Of a stretch of 64,000 nucleotides of DNA, positions 22,748-32,868 are shown piece by piece; position 1 is the stretch's first letter, and the number at the start of each line of letters is the position of its first letter. The notes beneath the pieces are model-generated. The model worked only from the letters and a program-made list of their open reading frames with translations. It was not told where the DNA came from and searched no databases. A program made the position numbers and the translations under genes. Source of the DNA: Calliphora vicina (lineage: Eukaryota; Arthropoda; Insecta; Diptera; Calliphoridae); contig NC_088783.1 of the NCBI RefSeq assembly GCF_958450345.1, positions 87,937,895 through 88,001,894 of the forward strand. Reading direction: 5' to 3'.

Positions 22748-24315
22748 ACGCACAGAAAAAAAATATAGTTGTGCATGTTTACTGTAACCATTTCCAGATT
22801 TTTTAAAATTTTTTTAACAATGTTATAGTTACAGTAACTATTTATATGATTGTGGTAACTATTATATGGTTAATTTACGATTCACATGATTGCACTATAG
22901 GAAATTTTCCCCATTTGTTGGCCATTATTAATTACAGCCAAACGGATGGACCGATTTAAATAATTTTTTTGGATTCGAATTATTGAAGACTCTTAAAAGG
23001 GAGGGACCATTAAAACTTTTCCATACACTGAAAAAAAATTTCAATGATAAAAATAAAATTAACTAAAAATTTCTTCCAAACTGTGTTTACCTGGATCCAG
23101 TCTTAGGTATTTGCCTAAACTCTTTTCTTCTATTTTGTTTTTTGAGTGTAAAATAACTTTTGATAATAAAACAAACTTAGTTATGTTTATCAATTTGATT
23201 TTCTAATTCTAAATTATCAACCATATTTAAAAAACAAGGATTCAAAAGAACGCTCGATTCTATTTCTTCATCTTCACTTTCCGATTGCTCTTCATCTGTT
23301 TGGTAATTTTCTAAAGAAATAGGACAAGATTTCAGCATATTGATTACTTCTATAGGAAGTTTTAATTTTTTCTGTTTTTTAATCGTTTGTTCAGAGAAAT
23401 ACTGGAAATGAAAGGATTAGATGTATCCAATGCTCTATTAAAAATGTCGGTCAAATTATTCACATGGCTGCTTTTTCGTGCATGCAACAATCTATCAGAT
23501 TTATATATCAGATTCAGAGGCGTCTTCACCGAAGCATCCAACGGGAAGCACAGTTGATTCAATAATTTGCCTTGAATGCACAAAACATTCGTGACTGCTC
23601 CTCATCAATATGTGACAAGAAATATGCATATATAGCGGCTCTTTTTTCATTTTCACCTTATTTCTCATGCCATACATTAAATAATTCTGAGTTTTTCACA
23701 CTGTATTTACCTGAAAAAAATGCAGCTGAAATATGAACAATTCTGTAGGTAATTGACTGTCCTAAAGAACTGTTATGATGTTATAACTAACATCTGCTAA
23801 CATTTTTTTGTAAGTCCAAATAAAATTCAGTTTCATAATTTTATTATTATTTCCAATTTAATCGGTCTAATAGCCGAGTTCACCAAGATTTCTCTATATA
23901 TTAATAAAGTACTCACTTTCAACATTATTTTCCATTTTTTAATTTTTAAAAACTCTATATATTTATTATGAAAACTTTTATTAGAAATTGTATCAAAATT
24001 TGCTGCACTCAATCGTTATATGAAAACTTATTTAGAAATCAAACATAAAACAAGTGATAAAGTGACAAATAATCAACTTTTTTTCAAAATTTAAAAATGC
24101 TTACTTGCTTACTTTGTTATAATTTAATTTATACTAAAGCATAAAAAATTTATTTTTCAAAAATTTAAATTTTACATTTTGGCCAAGAAATGGGGAAAAT
24201 TTTCTATGGTGGATTGTATCAACCGTATATATGGTTACAGTAAACAAGTATTGTTTGTGACAACCATTTTTATGATGAATAATTTTATCAAAATATATAT
24301 GTTGTTCTCAGATTA
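22748..24315. mobile_element. Insertion(s) with GTTTACTGTAACCA-bearing ends inside piggyBac relic
   Basis: After the N-terminal piggyBac piece comes 'acgcacagaaaaaaaatata' followed by 'tgtttactgtaaccat'. Just before the last part of the C-terminal piece (24236-24315) the inverted counterpart 'atggttacagtaaacaag' appears. Similar wording ('cgcacgcagagaa', 'gttactgtaaccat') marks the element at 52924-58497. I infer one family of inverted-repeat elements, but the order of events here is not resolved because some piggyBac coding lies between the two ends. Confidence 0.4.
23210..23740 (-). pseudogene. Degraded ORF of unknown function, minus strand
   Basis: Reading right to left, a frame holds 'KRAAIYAYFLSH', then 'PLDASVKTPLNLIYKSD', 'SSHVNNLTDIFNRALDTSN' and, in another frame, an acidic tail ('DEEQSESEDEEIESS'). 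At least two stops or shifts separate these pieces. The composition is coding-like and different from the flanks, so it is probably a transposon-encoded protein fragment in the piggyBac-interrupting DNA. I do not recognise the family. Confidence 0.4.
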
Positions 24316-25191
24316 TGATATCCATAAGCCGGTTCCTAGAGGAACCATTAAGCGTTGGTGCTCAAGATACCGTGAGAAGACTTGAGCCATGAGAGTTATT
24401 ATTTACGCCAAGGTGGACAAAATAAATCACGACAGTCTGGGTCAATAGTTGAAGGTTTACCTCAAGATGGTGTTGGACACTATCCCGCAAAAATAGAAAA
24501 ACTATGACGGTGCGTAATTTGCAATGCCAGAGTACGTTGGCATTGCCAGAAATGCTTTAAACCACTTTGTGTCGAAAAATAATGCTTCGAAAAATTACAT
24601 ACTTTTTCGTTTCCAGAAAAAAAAAATTATAATTTTTCTTTAATTTTCTGTTTTTTTTATGCTTTTTTTTATATTAATAAATAAATATGAAATCAAAAAC
24701 TTAAAGCCAGTTTTCATTTGACCTCTAATGGGATAAATGTTATGCAATGTTTTTTTTTTTAAATTTTTGTTAATATTAGTTTATATGAATATGAATTAAA
24801 TATAATTTAATTACTTGTTTTTGTTAATAAAAAATTGTTTACGTATTAACATAGTTGTATTTTTAATGGTTTTATTAGAAATACCATTTATATATCCTCA
24901 AACACTGTAAAATATTAAAAAACATACCAAATTTGTTAAAATTAAATCAAATGAAAAAAATTATATAATTTTTCTTTTGTTAATTTAACTGAATTTTAAA
25001 TTGCCAAAAAAATCAAGTTTTTTTTTCTTTAGCGTCAAGAAAAATCAAGCTTTTTCTTCTGAATGTCAAGCTTTTTGTCGAATTCGATCTGGCAAGCCTA
25101 GCCCTAGTAGACATACTAAATTTAGGTGAAATTTAATAATTTGACAATTTTTGTACAACTAATATTTTTTAAAATCTAAAACTTTCTCCAT

Positions 25192-25400
25192 ATTTAGGTT
25201 ATTGCATCATTTACTACCACCATCATTAACAGTATTGATTGATTCTAATTGGTCAAACCGACGAAAGAATTTTTCTGTAGAATATTCCCAGCATTAATTT
25301 GCTCTAATTGGGAAGACACAGGAAGAAATAGATGCAAAACTAAATTTGTTAAAAATTCAAAAGACCCACATAAAACCCCTACTTTTGATAGTTGGAGAAT
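25192..25400 (+). pseudogene. Exon-like piece pairing with 18120-18336
   Basis: An acceptor-like 'ctccatatttag' is followed by a frame reading 'LLHHLLPPSLTVLIDSNWSN', 'RRKNFSVEYSQH', a stop at about 25294, then 'FALIGKTQEEIDAKL' and 'IKPLLLIVGEF'. The pattern (LPP segment, then a 'P.LLIVG' segment) matches my memory of arthropod predicted proteins that also carry a SAM-like N-terminus. If the upstream piece at 18120-18336 is from the same gene, the hAT-type element lies in its intron. One stop codon argues for a pseudogene. Confidence 0.4.
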
Positions 25401-25559
25401 TTTTGTATGTTAAAAGTTTTAAGTTTAACTTAAAACTGTTACTCTTTATTGCGACGATCAAAGTATTTTTAAATGCTCACATAGGTATAATTTTAAAGAT
25501 AATTTTGACCATTATGATACATATAATCATTAATTCTTGTATCAACTATTTATAATACC

Positions 25560-26880
25560 GTAATTGTAAGATTTTTTTCATTAAAATAAATAAAAATTAA
25601 AAACTAAATTTAAATTGTACTTTAGTTTTCAGACTATAAATTATATTTTTTAAATGTGATAAACAGGGACTTTAGGTCTATCATAGACAAGTTAAAGTAT
25701 TAAGAACAGTTATCAATAAAATTAGTACCAAAATATCGTAATTATGATATTAATCTTATCTTTTCCATTTTTCCACAACAAACAACTTTCTTTTTTTAGA
25801 TGTCCCGGTTACTTTTATTGTTTACGTTTTTTGGATTTTTTTTAAATTTTGTATGTCAGCTGTTCAGCGTTGCCACTTGTCTGTTTTTTGTTGTATATTG
25901 TATGAAAACATTTTCTACATTTGCGGTGGCACCCAGTTAAAGTCGGTTCAATTTAAAACATACTTTAATTTTGACTATGGTTGCAAATTAATAAAAAGCT
26001 GGTTTTTATTTTAAAATTGTTTTTAAAAAGAACCGACTTTAGTGTTTGACTATGATTATGGGCCATTGTTAAATAGTAAAGGTTGATTGTCAACAAATTT
26101 CTTTTTAGTGTTGATAAAAAAGCTATAGCGTCTGGAGCCACAGAAACGGAAATGCATATAGAAATATATGCATGTTTGAAATCAAATTTGTATTTTATTT
26201 ATTTTATAAATATTTTAAATTTTATGGTTAACAATGCTAACAACTTTTTTAGTAATCAAAACGTCTATTTTTTTTGTTAATCTATTAACATAATGTACTT
26301 AAAATCAAGTATGTTTTTATTTTGTGATACATTTTTATAATATTAAAAATAATAGACAACAATACTTGTACCTAACAAAATATTTTCTTTACTAAAATTT
26401 TGTTTGGTTTTAACCCCCTGTCTATACTTGACAAATATTTATTATAACAATTAATGACGTTTGTTGTCAAGACAAAGTTGTTGTGCAAAAGCACTAACAA
26501 TTTTGTCATAACGAAGCAATAATGCTAATAAATGGGGACTATACTGGATAATTTTTTATCATGACAACGATTTTGACGTTTATCATGATAAAAATTTATA
26601 TTTTGAAAAAAAAATATTCATGAAACAGACTAGGAGTTCAAGTGCTCAATAACTCATCACGTTACAAGATTGGTAAGTATGTATGAACTTAAAATTATTT
26701 ATTGTATTATTGTTAGGCTATTTTTTGGAAAAATCTTCAAAATTATGAAAAATAATCGTCAAATTCGTAACAAAAATTTTAAAAAATCATTATAAAATCG
26801 TCAAGAATTAAAATCATGTTGTATTCATTCAATTAAATTTTTTTTATAAAAATTTTATTTCTTTAAATTAAAAGCATCAA
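25560..26880. other. AT-rich stretch with one small inverted repeat
   Basis: No gene is recognised. At 25934-26043 'aaagtcggttc' and 'gaaccgacttt' form a short inverted pair about 85 bp apart, a possible MITE. At 26740-26815 there are 'aaatcgtcaa' motifs like those of the CAGGGCTGCCAGAT hAT family, again seen at 28330-28415; no matching termini are found. Confidence 0.45.
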
Positions 26881-26891
26881 TAAAACACTAA

Positions 26892-27051
26892 AGCTGAATT
26901 CACCCATGAGTTTCAGAAACATTTTTTGTTCGGAACAATTTTTTTTTATATGTAGTTTGGAGTCTCTCTCAAAAATAGAATGTCAAACTACATATAAAAA
27001 AAAATTGTTCCGAACAAAAAATGTTTCTGATACTCACGGGTGAATTCAGCT
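26892..27051. mobile_element. 160-bp foldback MITE with TAA duplication
   Basis: Ends AGCTGAATTCACCC and GGGTGAATTCAGCT are perfect inverted repeats. The symmetry continues for about 65 bp per arm ('aacattttttgttcggaaca' / its complement, and 'tatgtagtttg' / 'caaactacata') around a ~25-bp loop. Flanks are TAA (26889-26891, 27052-27054), as for PIF/Harbinger elements. Confidence 0.85.
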
Positions 27052-27054
27052 TAA

Positions 27055-28560
27055 AAATCTCGAATTTAACAACGATAAATTAAATTAACAGTATTTGTGT
27101 ATTTGTAATTCAGTACATTGTTTTTGTTACTAAATATTTAATAATATTCACATAAAAACAATCTGAAGAACTATTTTTGAAATAGTCTTTTACAAATAAA
27201 AATTCTTCAAGGGTTTTTGTCTCAAAGAATTTCTAGTCTTAGTTTTATTTATATTTATTTGGCTAAAAATACTGATGAATTTTGTAAAACTATTAAGTCA
27301 TTTACAAAATCAAAATCATTTTACAGATTCCAAACTACTGATATTTAGAAAATAATCCTCAAAAATATTTAGTTGCCATTTTCCACTTATAAGGAAAGAC
27401 TCGATAGAATTAATTCTTAATTCCATTTTTGAAATCAAATTAAACTGTATCTCTTAACCATTCCGTTAATGAATTCATTATGAATTAATTCATAGGCTTA
27501 ATTCATTTGTACTTCAAATGCATTGAATTCATTCCTATGAGAATTCCTTACGTAATCGTGAACATGTTCCTTTATTCAAATCCATTACAAAATTGCTTTA
27601 AACATGTTTTGAATGATTACATTTTTCTTCAACTAGATTTTGATTATATTTGAATATAAAAATTTTATGAATTTTGTTACAATTATGAATTAATTCAACG
27701 ATTATAAATGAATTCTATTCATTTATTCTCGTTGAATTAATTCTAAAAAAAGAAAGAATTAGATATTGGGAATGGATGTATGGAATGAATGGCTGGCTAT
27801 TTTTAATTTAAAATTAAATTATTAGAGAATTAAGCTATCATTAATTCGAAGCTCTGGCCGAATTACCGCATTCGATATCGAGTAAAATGCATCGTAATTT
27901 TGTTATTTGAGATTATAGCATTCGATATCGAGCAAGAATTTAGATATCGAAGTTATTTGTCGATACGATAGCTCATTAGATAACGAATGCGGTGCTTTGG
28001 CGCCTGCTTATGAGCCAGTAGCTTAGTTGAATATTAACTGATTTTTAGTGTCAAAGCGGATTTAGAAAGAAGAAACTGAGGCCTATTTAAGTAGCCTTGA
28101 GAAATCTTAATGTATTTCTCAAAAAAACGTTTTTTTATTGTACTCGACAACACCAACCAGAAAAATAGTTAATTCTTATTTGTATCTACAACAAATTGAT
28201 TGTAAATTTCAATTGTACATTGAGAAATCTTTAGTTTTACATAAATTTCAAGAAAAACTTCCTCTCTATTTTATATACATATTTATTTTAATTTCTATAA
28301 TAAAATTTAAGTGGAAAAATCGCCGAAATGTTAGCGAATTTACAAAAGAAATCGTCAAACGTCAAATCACTAAATTTACTCCAAAAAATCGTCAAAATGA
28401 CGTAAAATCGTCACAACTAACACAACTGGTTGTTAGCTTCCTATGACAGAAATTTGGGAGAATATCACATAAATGGTAAGACGATTGATTTTCACAAATG
28501 AAATAATGTATTGTTACAATGGTAAGTAGTTGGAAAATACAATATTCCTTAAATCCTATA
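27055..28560. other. AT-rich stretch, mostly without recognisable content
   Basis: 27465-27730 is enriched in GAATTAATTC-like words. 27850-27990 repeats 'cattcgatatcgag' and ends in 'gaatgcggt', mirrored near the start by 'accgcattcg', suggesting a small inverted-repeat element; similar words occur at 31660-31860. No gene is supported. Confidence 0.4.
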
Positions 28561-28592
28561 CTCTTAAATCTCAAAATTGAATCTATTCCAAG

Positions 28593-28790
28593 AACGCCAA
28601 AGCAATGGCAGAGAAATAAAATCATTCTTTGATGCTGAACCTGAATACAAAACATCTCGGGCAATGTCAAATCGCATTCTTTGCCCAAAAGATTACAAAT
28701 GTACGAAATTACACAAGGAGTCGGAAAGTGTTTGCTGTCCCGCTAAAAGTGCCGAAGAAAATAAGCCAGTTGAGCCTCGCCAACAAACGG
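28593..28790 (+). CDS. Single exon of a Cys-rich extracellular-type protein
   Basis: The frame is bounded by an acceptor-like 'tctattccaag' and a strong donor 'CGG|gtaagttt' at 28790/28791, and reads through 'NGREIKSFFDAEPEYKTSRA', 'CPKDYKCTKLHK' and 'SESVCCPAKSAEENKP'. The CP..Y.C...........VCCP spacing is that of short Cys-rich (EB or lustrin-type) modules in secreted proteins. Other exons are not visible in the window. It is next to, and on the opposite strand from, the secreted-protein gene at 29030-29917. Non-repetitive composition supports a host gene. The exact gene is not recognised. Confidence 0.5.
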
Positions 28791-29029
28791 GTAAGTTTAA
28801 CATCTCAATTTTGTTAATGTTGGTGTTAAACTCACTCTTCATATCTCTTTTTAGTGTGCGAATATATTTTTTTATAATATTTTTCTATAGAAAATATTGT
28901 GTATAACAGTATTTTCTTTAGAAATTATTGTGTATAACAGTACTTTACTTTTTACTTATTTTTTCCGAATTAATTAAATTTTTAATTTCTGTTTCCCGGG
29001 AAACCTTAAACCGTAATTGAAACTCATAC

Positions 29030-29917
29030 TTACACTGTATTGTATGCAGAGTAGCGGCCATTGTATACTCCATCCATTATTAATAATTCGTTTTTATGAT
29101 TCGGCATTTCAGCTTGACACGAAAATACCTTGTCTTGGAATTCGCAGCCCAAAATTTCCGCACTATTTTGATCTTCTTGTGTTGCATTAGTGTATAGAGT
29201 GCTATTTTTAATGTCCACAAAAATGCGTTCTCGACTTTCTTCCATACGACCCCAATTGTACATGAAACACTCAAACATGCTGTTTGGATGAATAGACGTA
29301 TACAACTCACATTGATGATGTGTCCCTCCATTATAAATATCAACTATTTTACAGTGTCTCGTGTACGATTCATGTTTGGAACATTTTACAGTGGATTTGC
29401 CGATTTCTAATTGCACTCGAGTGTCAAAATTAGTTTTCTGAGGTGGCAGAATTTTTATTGTTATTGAATCTTGTTCGGTATCACCATGCACACTTTCCGT
29501 TTCTAGTGTCCAAATGGCAGCCGAAGAAGCTGAAACATCCGAAACTCTTATACCACACAAATGTTCGGTATACGGAAGAATGTATTCGTTGCGTTCTGTT
29601 TTAATCGGTTCAGATGCATTTAATTCAATTCGCACTTTCTCGTAATCTGTTAAGGTAAATATAGTATATGCACATTGTATGTATATCGAATTTCCTTCTC
29701 AGTTTTTATTACATTTTTTTTTTGTCATAGATTTACCTCGAAATTTGAACCAACAATTTTTAATTTCGCCAAAACCTTTCGGTACTTCTAGATATGCAAT
29801 AAATCCTTCACCACTCAATATGCTTAATGATGAACCCGGCCGTATTACCGCCTCAGTTGTTGAAATACTTGACCACAACAGTAACGGTAAAACGATTTTA
29901 GCGCATACCTTTAACAT
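29030..29917 (-). CDS. Secreted protein gene, two exons seen, possibly more
   Basis: Exon 1 (29917-29737) starts with a clear signal peptide (MLKVCAKIVLPLLLWSSIS, cleavage probably after TTEA) and ends at CGAG|gtaaat. A 90-bp intron follows, ending 'ttaacag'. Exon 2 (29646 to about 29034) keeps the frame across the junction ('FKFR-DYEKVRIEL'). The ~265-residue product holds 'SGEGFIAYLEVPKGFGEIKN', 'LCGIRVSDVSASSAAIWTLE' and about nine cysteines, several in the C-terminal half, consistent with an extracellular beta-sandwich-like domain, which is inference. At the 3' end a TAA stop (29032-29030) overlaps a strong donor (CAGT|gtaagtat at 29033), so translation may instead continue into an exon not seen. 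No stop interrupts the frame. The family is not recognised. Confidence 0.72.
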
Positions 29918-29949
29918 TCTTAATTCAAATGAATAATACGACTATTCTT

Positions 29950-31465
29950 ACAGTAGTTCACTCAAATACTAAATATCTAACGTCTCTTTTTTTAATTTCT
30001 GCATTAACTCTATTGTTGCGATCTCCGAAAAGCAGCTTCATATTTCTCTAAATCGAAGGTGATAATCACTTAATATCATATACATATACACACAATTTAG
30101 TATTTTTTTTTTTAATATTAGTGGTCATCAATATAACTACTCGTACATGTTTATCTATCTATCCATCTATTATGTATAGCAATACTAAATTGGTATTATA
30201 CCTTAAATTGTCATAACAAATAAATAATACTACCAGTATATTTACAAGTACATTGTTGTTTTAAATAAATAATACAATGATAAGATTCTCTCACAATTGT
30301 TGTTGACGCTGTTGTCAGTTGTGATTAAATGGTACTACCCGGTATAACAAATTAATTTCAATAGCACTGTTAATTGTTAAAGTCAACAATAAATATTACT
30401 AATATTTTAAGACATATGTATTTGAATTCCCTCCCCGAATGTCCAAATATAACATTGTTATTATTCTAAGTACAAATAACGTACTTAGATAACATAGTTT
30501 ATAATGAAATTTCACAGTTATGTAAAATTTTCTATTTAAAATGGAAAAATAAAAACGAATTCTGAATATGCGATTTGAGAATTTTTGCCCTAAATTTTAA
30601 TTTTACATAAAAAATAGGTGTTTTTTGAATGGACCTGGTCCCCTCGGTAAGAAAATTTTTTAATTTTTTTTCAATTAAAATATTTAATGAAAACTTAGCT
30701 TTCAGAAAGTATAAATTCCTTATACATCCTTTTAGAATTTTTTTGCGATAACTTAAAAAGAAAAAAAGTTCTTTTTTCCCAAAAAATTTGAGAAAAATCG
30801 GCCAAAAATTAGTCATTATTTTAAACAGTTGTTTTTCTATTTGACACATATATATGTTGTTATTCTAATGAAGGAAAACTGGAGAAAATCGGAATCAAAA
30901 AACTGGAGTAGGTTGGGTAAAAATGTTGAAAATTTAATTTTCAAATGCGAATATCACCTAAGTTATAAGAGATAATTGATAGCTACAACTAGGTCTTTTG
31001 TAGCGCTCGATGAAAAGATTTTATATGTATATGTATGTAACTTTTTTAAAATCGGAACACAAACGAAGAAATAGGATCGTTTTAAAAATGTAACATACCC
31101 GAGTTGTCCCACTTTGATAAGCCTTGGTCGCGACCCTGGTGGGCCCATGAGATCCTCGTTCAGAACTTAAACTCGATAACCTTGCGCATGTAAAATTTCA
31201 TTCAAACCAATCTAACCATTTAGAAGTTACAGATTTATTTCCCTCTTTTTTTCTATACCACTATGTGTCGGTCACTTTAAAATTCGGTTACTGTAAAATA
31301 TAAACATTGACTTACGATAAAATCTTACCCCCTATAATTTTGAAGTTATTAACAATTTTGATATTCTGTGAACACTAAAACATCAGTCGGTCCATAACAT
31401 TTTAATTTTTGCAATAAAAAAAAAATTTTGAAAATGTCGCTTACGATAATTTGGCGCTAAGGGCT
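29950..31465. other. Upstream intergenic region, repeats in the distal part
   Basis: 29950-30500 is the 5' flank of the minus-strand secreted-protein gene and has no clear TATA box or repeat. 30560-30740 is the dispersed repeat shared with 19150-19340. 30840-31300 includes an unusually GC-rich piece (31090-31160, 'cgcgaccctggtgggccc') and looks like a fragment of another dispersed repeat. No further gene is supported. Confidence 0.5.
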
Positions 31466-32137
31466 CGATATCACTGTTGCCATTTTGACGCTTTTCGGAT
31501 ATTTTATGACGATTTTTTTTGTATGGTTACCATTTTATTTTTACCAAATACCCTTTTTTAAAAAAGGGTATTTTTTGACGTTTTTTCCAAAATTTGTGGA
31601 GCTTTTTGTTACAACCATGTGATTTTGCAACAAATCAAACTTATAGAAGATCTGGGGGCTAATTATCGCAGTCGAACACGATCGAATACTTACTTGAATG
31701 TGCGATATTTTTATTTTTGGGATTCTCTTATTCGATATCGAATAAAATGTATTGAAAATTATAATGATTGTGCTCGATAAAGAACGAGTTTTTACTCGAA
31801 CACTAATAAGAGTTCGAAATTTATTTCGATTACGAGTGCAAAAATTTGCCCCTTGAGTAGGGCAGTAGGGGGATCATTCCCCATAGGTGTACATCTGCCA
31901 ACACCGATGTATTTAAAAATTTTGTTTTACTATAAAAATGTATCCATGTTTTGATTTGTTTGTATTGTTATTTTATTTTTAGTTTTTGTTTACTCCTAAG
32001 TTTAATTTAACTTTAATAATAAAATAAATAATTTAATTTAAAATTTTAACCTGCTTTATATATTTAAAGTTTTTTGCTTTTTTATCCGTTTTGGCACTAA
32101 AATTTAACACTTTTACCCGTTTTGAATGTGTTATTTG

Positions 32138-32630
32138 CAATGCATTAAACACTGAAGTTGCAGCCATGCGGCAGCTACTGAATTTATTTAAATTCAGCTG
32201 CAAAGCAAACAGCTGATTTATAATTCAGTGGTGTCAATTTAATTTTTTTGTTTTTCTTTAATAAAAAATGATGCCAAAGTAAGTAAGATTTAACCAATTA
32301 ATTATAACCATATATGTATATATTATATATGGTTATAATTAATTATGTACCTGTTATTAATTTATATCAATATGGTTATCAGAAACTTGTCTTAATTAAG
32401 TAACAAAAATATATATTTTTTAAGCACTAATTTGATTTATATTTCTTATTATATTAGCAACACTATTCTGTTTTGTAGTTGACAAAAATAGAAATTAGCT
32501 TAATTCGGCTGCAGCGGCAAATGCAGTCGTGTGTTCGTGTAGCAGTGCTGTCGTCAAAATAATCGTCTTGTATTTTAATTTTGACAGATTGCAGTTGGTA
32601 GCCTGCTGTCTTCAATGTGTTTAATGCACA
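32138..32630. repeat. Nested inverted pair GCATTAAACAC...GTGTTTAATGC
   Basis: 'gcattaaacactgaag' near the left and 'cttcaatgtgtttaatgc' near the right are inverted repeats. Inner parts share 'cagctg' and 'gcagc' words. It is probably a MITE inside the preceding candidate element. No target duplication is evident. Confidence 0.45.
32296..32344. other. Perfect hairpin, 20-bp arms
   Basis: AATTAATTATAACCATATAT is followed after about 9 bases by its exact reverse complement. In AT-rich DNA such a long perfect hairpin may extrude as a cruciform. It has no terminator context. Confidence 0.8.
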
Positions 32631-32789
32631 AAGCGAAAAGATACGTTTTCAAATTTTATGTTAAAATTTTACTTTTTTCCTTTTGGCGCTTTTTACCCCT
32701 TTTTCGTAATTTTTATACCCTTTTTTACTATACACATGACGCTTTTCTTCATGTCTAAAATGGCAAAACTGATTATATTCTCGGTTAAA

Positions 32790-32852
32790 CCAAGGCGAAT
32801 CTATAGATTCTATAATTTCGCCTTGGATCTATAAATTCGCCTTGTGTTAAAC
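32790..32852. repeat. Short 'aaggcgaat' palindromic repeat
   Basis: 'ccaaggcgaatctatagatt' is followed by inverted and direct repetitions of the same word ('atttcgccttggatctataa', 'attcgccttg'), giving three alternating arms in ~60 bp. 'ggttaaacc'/'gtgttaaac' flank it. Likely a tiny MITE or its relic. Confidence 0.5.
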
Positions 32853-32868
32853 ATGCCGTCAGCACAAC

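Larger units (their letters stand above)
22660..24570 (+). pseudogene. piggyBac-like transposase, interrupted
   Basis: An N-terminal piece (about 22665-22757) reads 'EGLQEAVDSILADSEDE', a stop, then 'IDMAIIPPT', the acidic start usual in piggyBac transposases. The C-terminal part starts near 24174 ('AKKWGKF') and, after a ~75-bp interruption, continues with 'HKPVPRG', 'RQSGSIVEGLPQDGVGHYP' and the Cys-rich finger 'RCVICNARVRWHC' followed by 'CFKPLCVEK'. The catalytic core is missing; about 1.4 kb of other sequence replaces it. Stops and shifts are present. The family acts at TTAA sites. Confidence 0.75.
18858..25100. mobile_element. 6.2-kb hAT-type element carrying nested insertions
   Basis: The ends TATGGTTGCCAGAC and (reverse strand) TAGGCTTGCCAGAT are imperfect inverted repeats. 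Both flanks carry the identical 8-bp duplication GCCCTAGT (18850-18857, 25101-25108). Subterminal regions repeat 'tcaagctttt' and 'tcaagaa' motifs (18880-18960, 25005-25085). No hAT transposase is recognised. The 6.2-kb length is explained by later arrivals: Harbinger-like MITEs (19587-20466, 20636-21134), a hAT MITE (21668-22408) and a piggyBac relic (22660-24570). Confidence 0.85.
31473..32774. mobile_element. Possible hAT-type element without clear duplication
   Basis: The left end CACTGTTGCCATTTTGACGC and the right end 'acatgtctaaaatggcaaaactg'... resemble inverted repeats (TGCCATTTT shared), with 'gacgctttt' next to both. 'ttttacccg' and 'ttttgacg' motifs cluster at the ends. The flanks (ctcgatat, attatatt) do not match, so the boundaries are unproven. 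Confidence 0.45.

Noticed and set aside
26740..28440. Possible hAT element bounded by ATTGTTAG and GTTGTTAG
   Set aside because: The flanks look like an 8-bp duplication and 'aaatcgtca' motifs occur at both sides, but the supposed termini do not form an inverted repeat.
32296..32344. Transcription terminator
   Set aside because: The hairpin is pure A/T-rich, symmetrical, and not at the end of any gene in a eukaryotic context.
31473..32774. Certain call of a complete hAT element
   Set aside because: The ends resemble each other, but no duplication is found, so it is listed only as a candidate.
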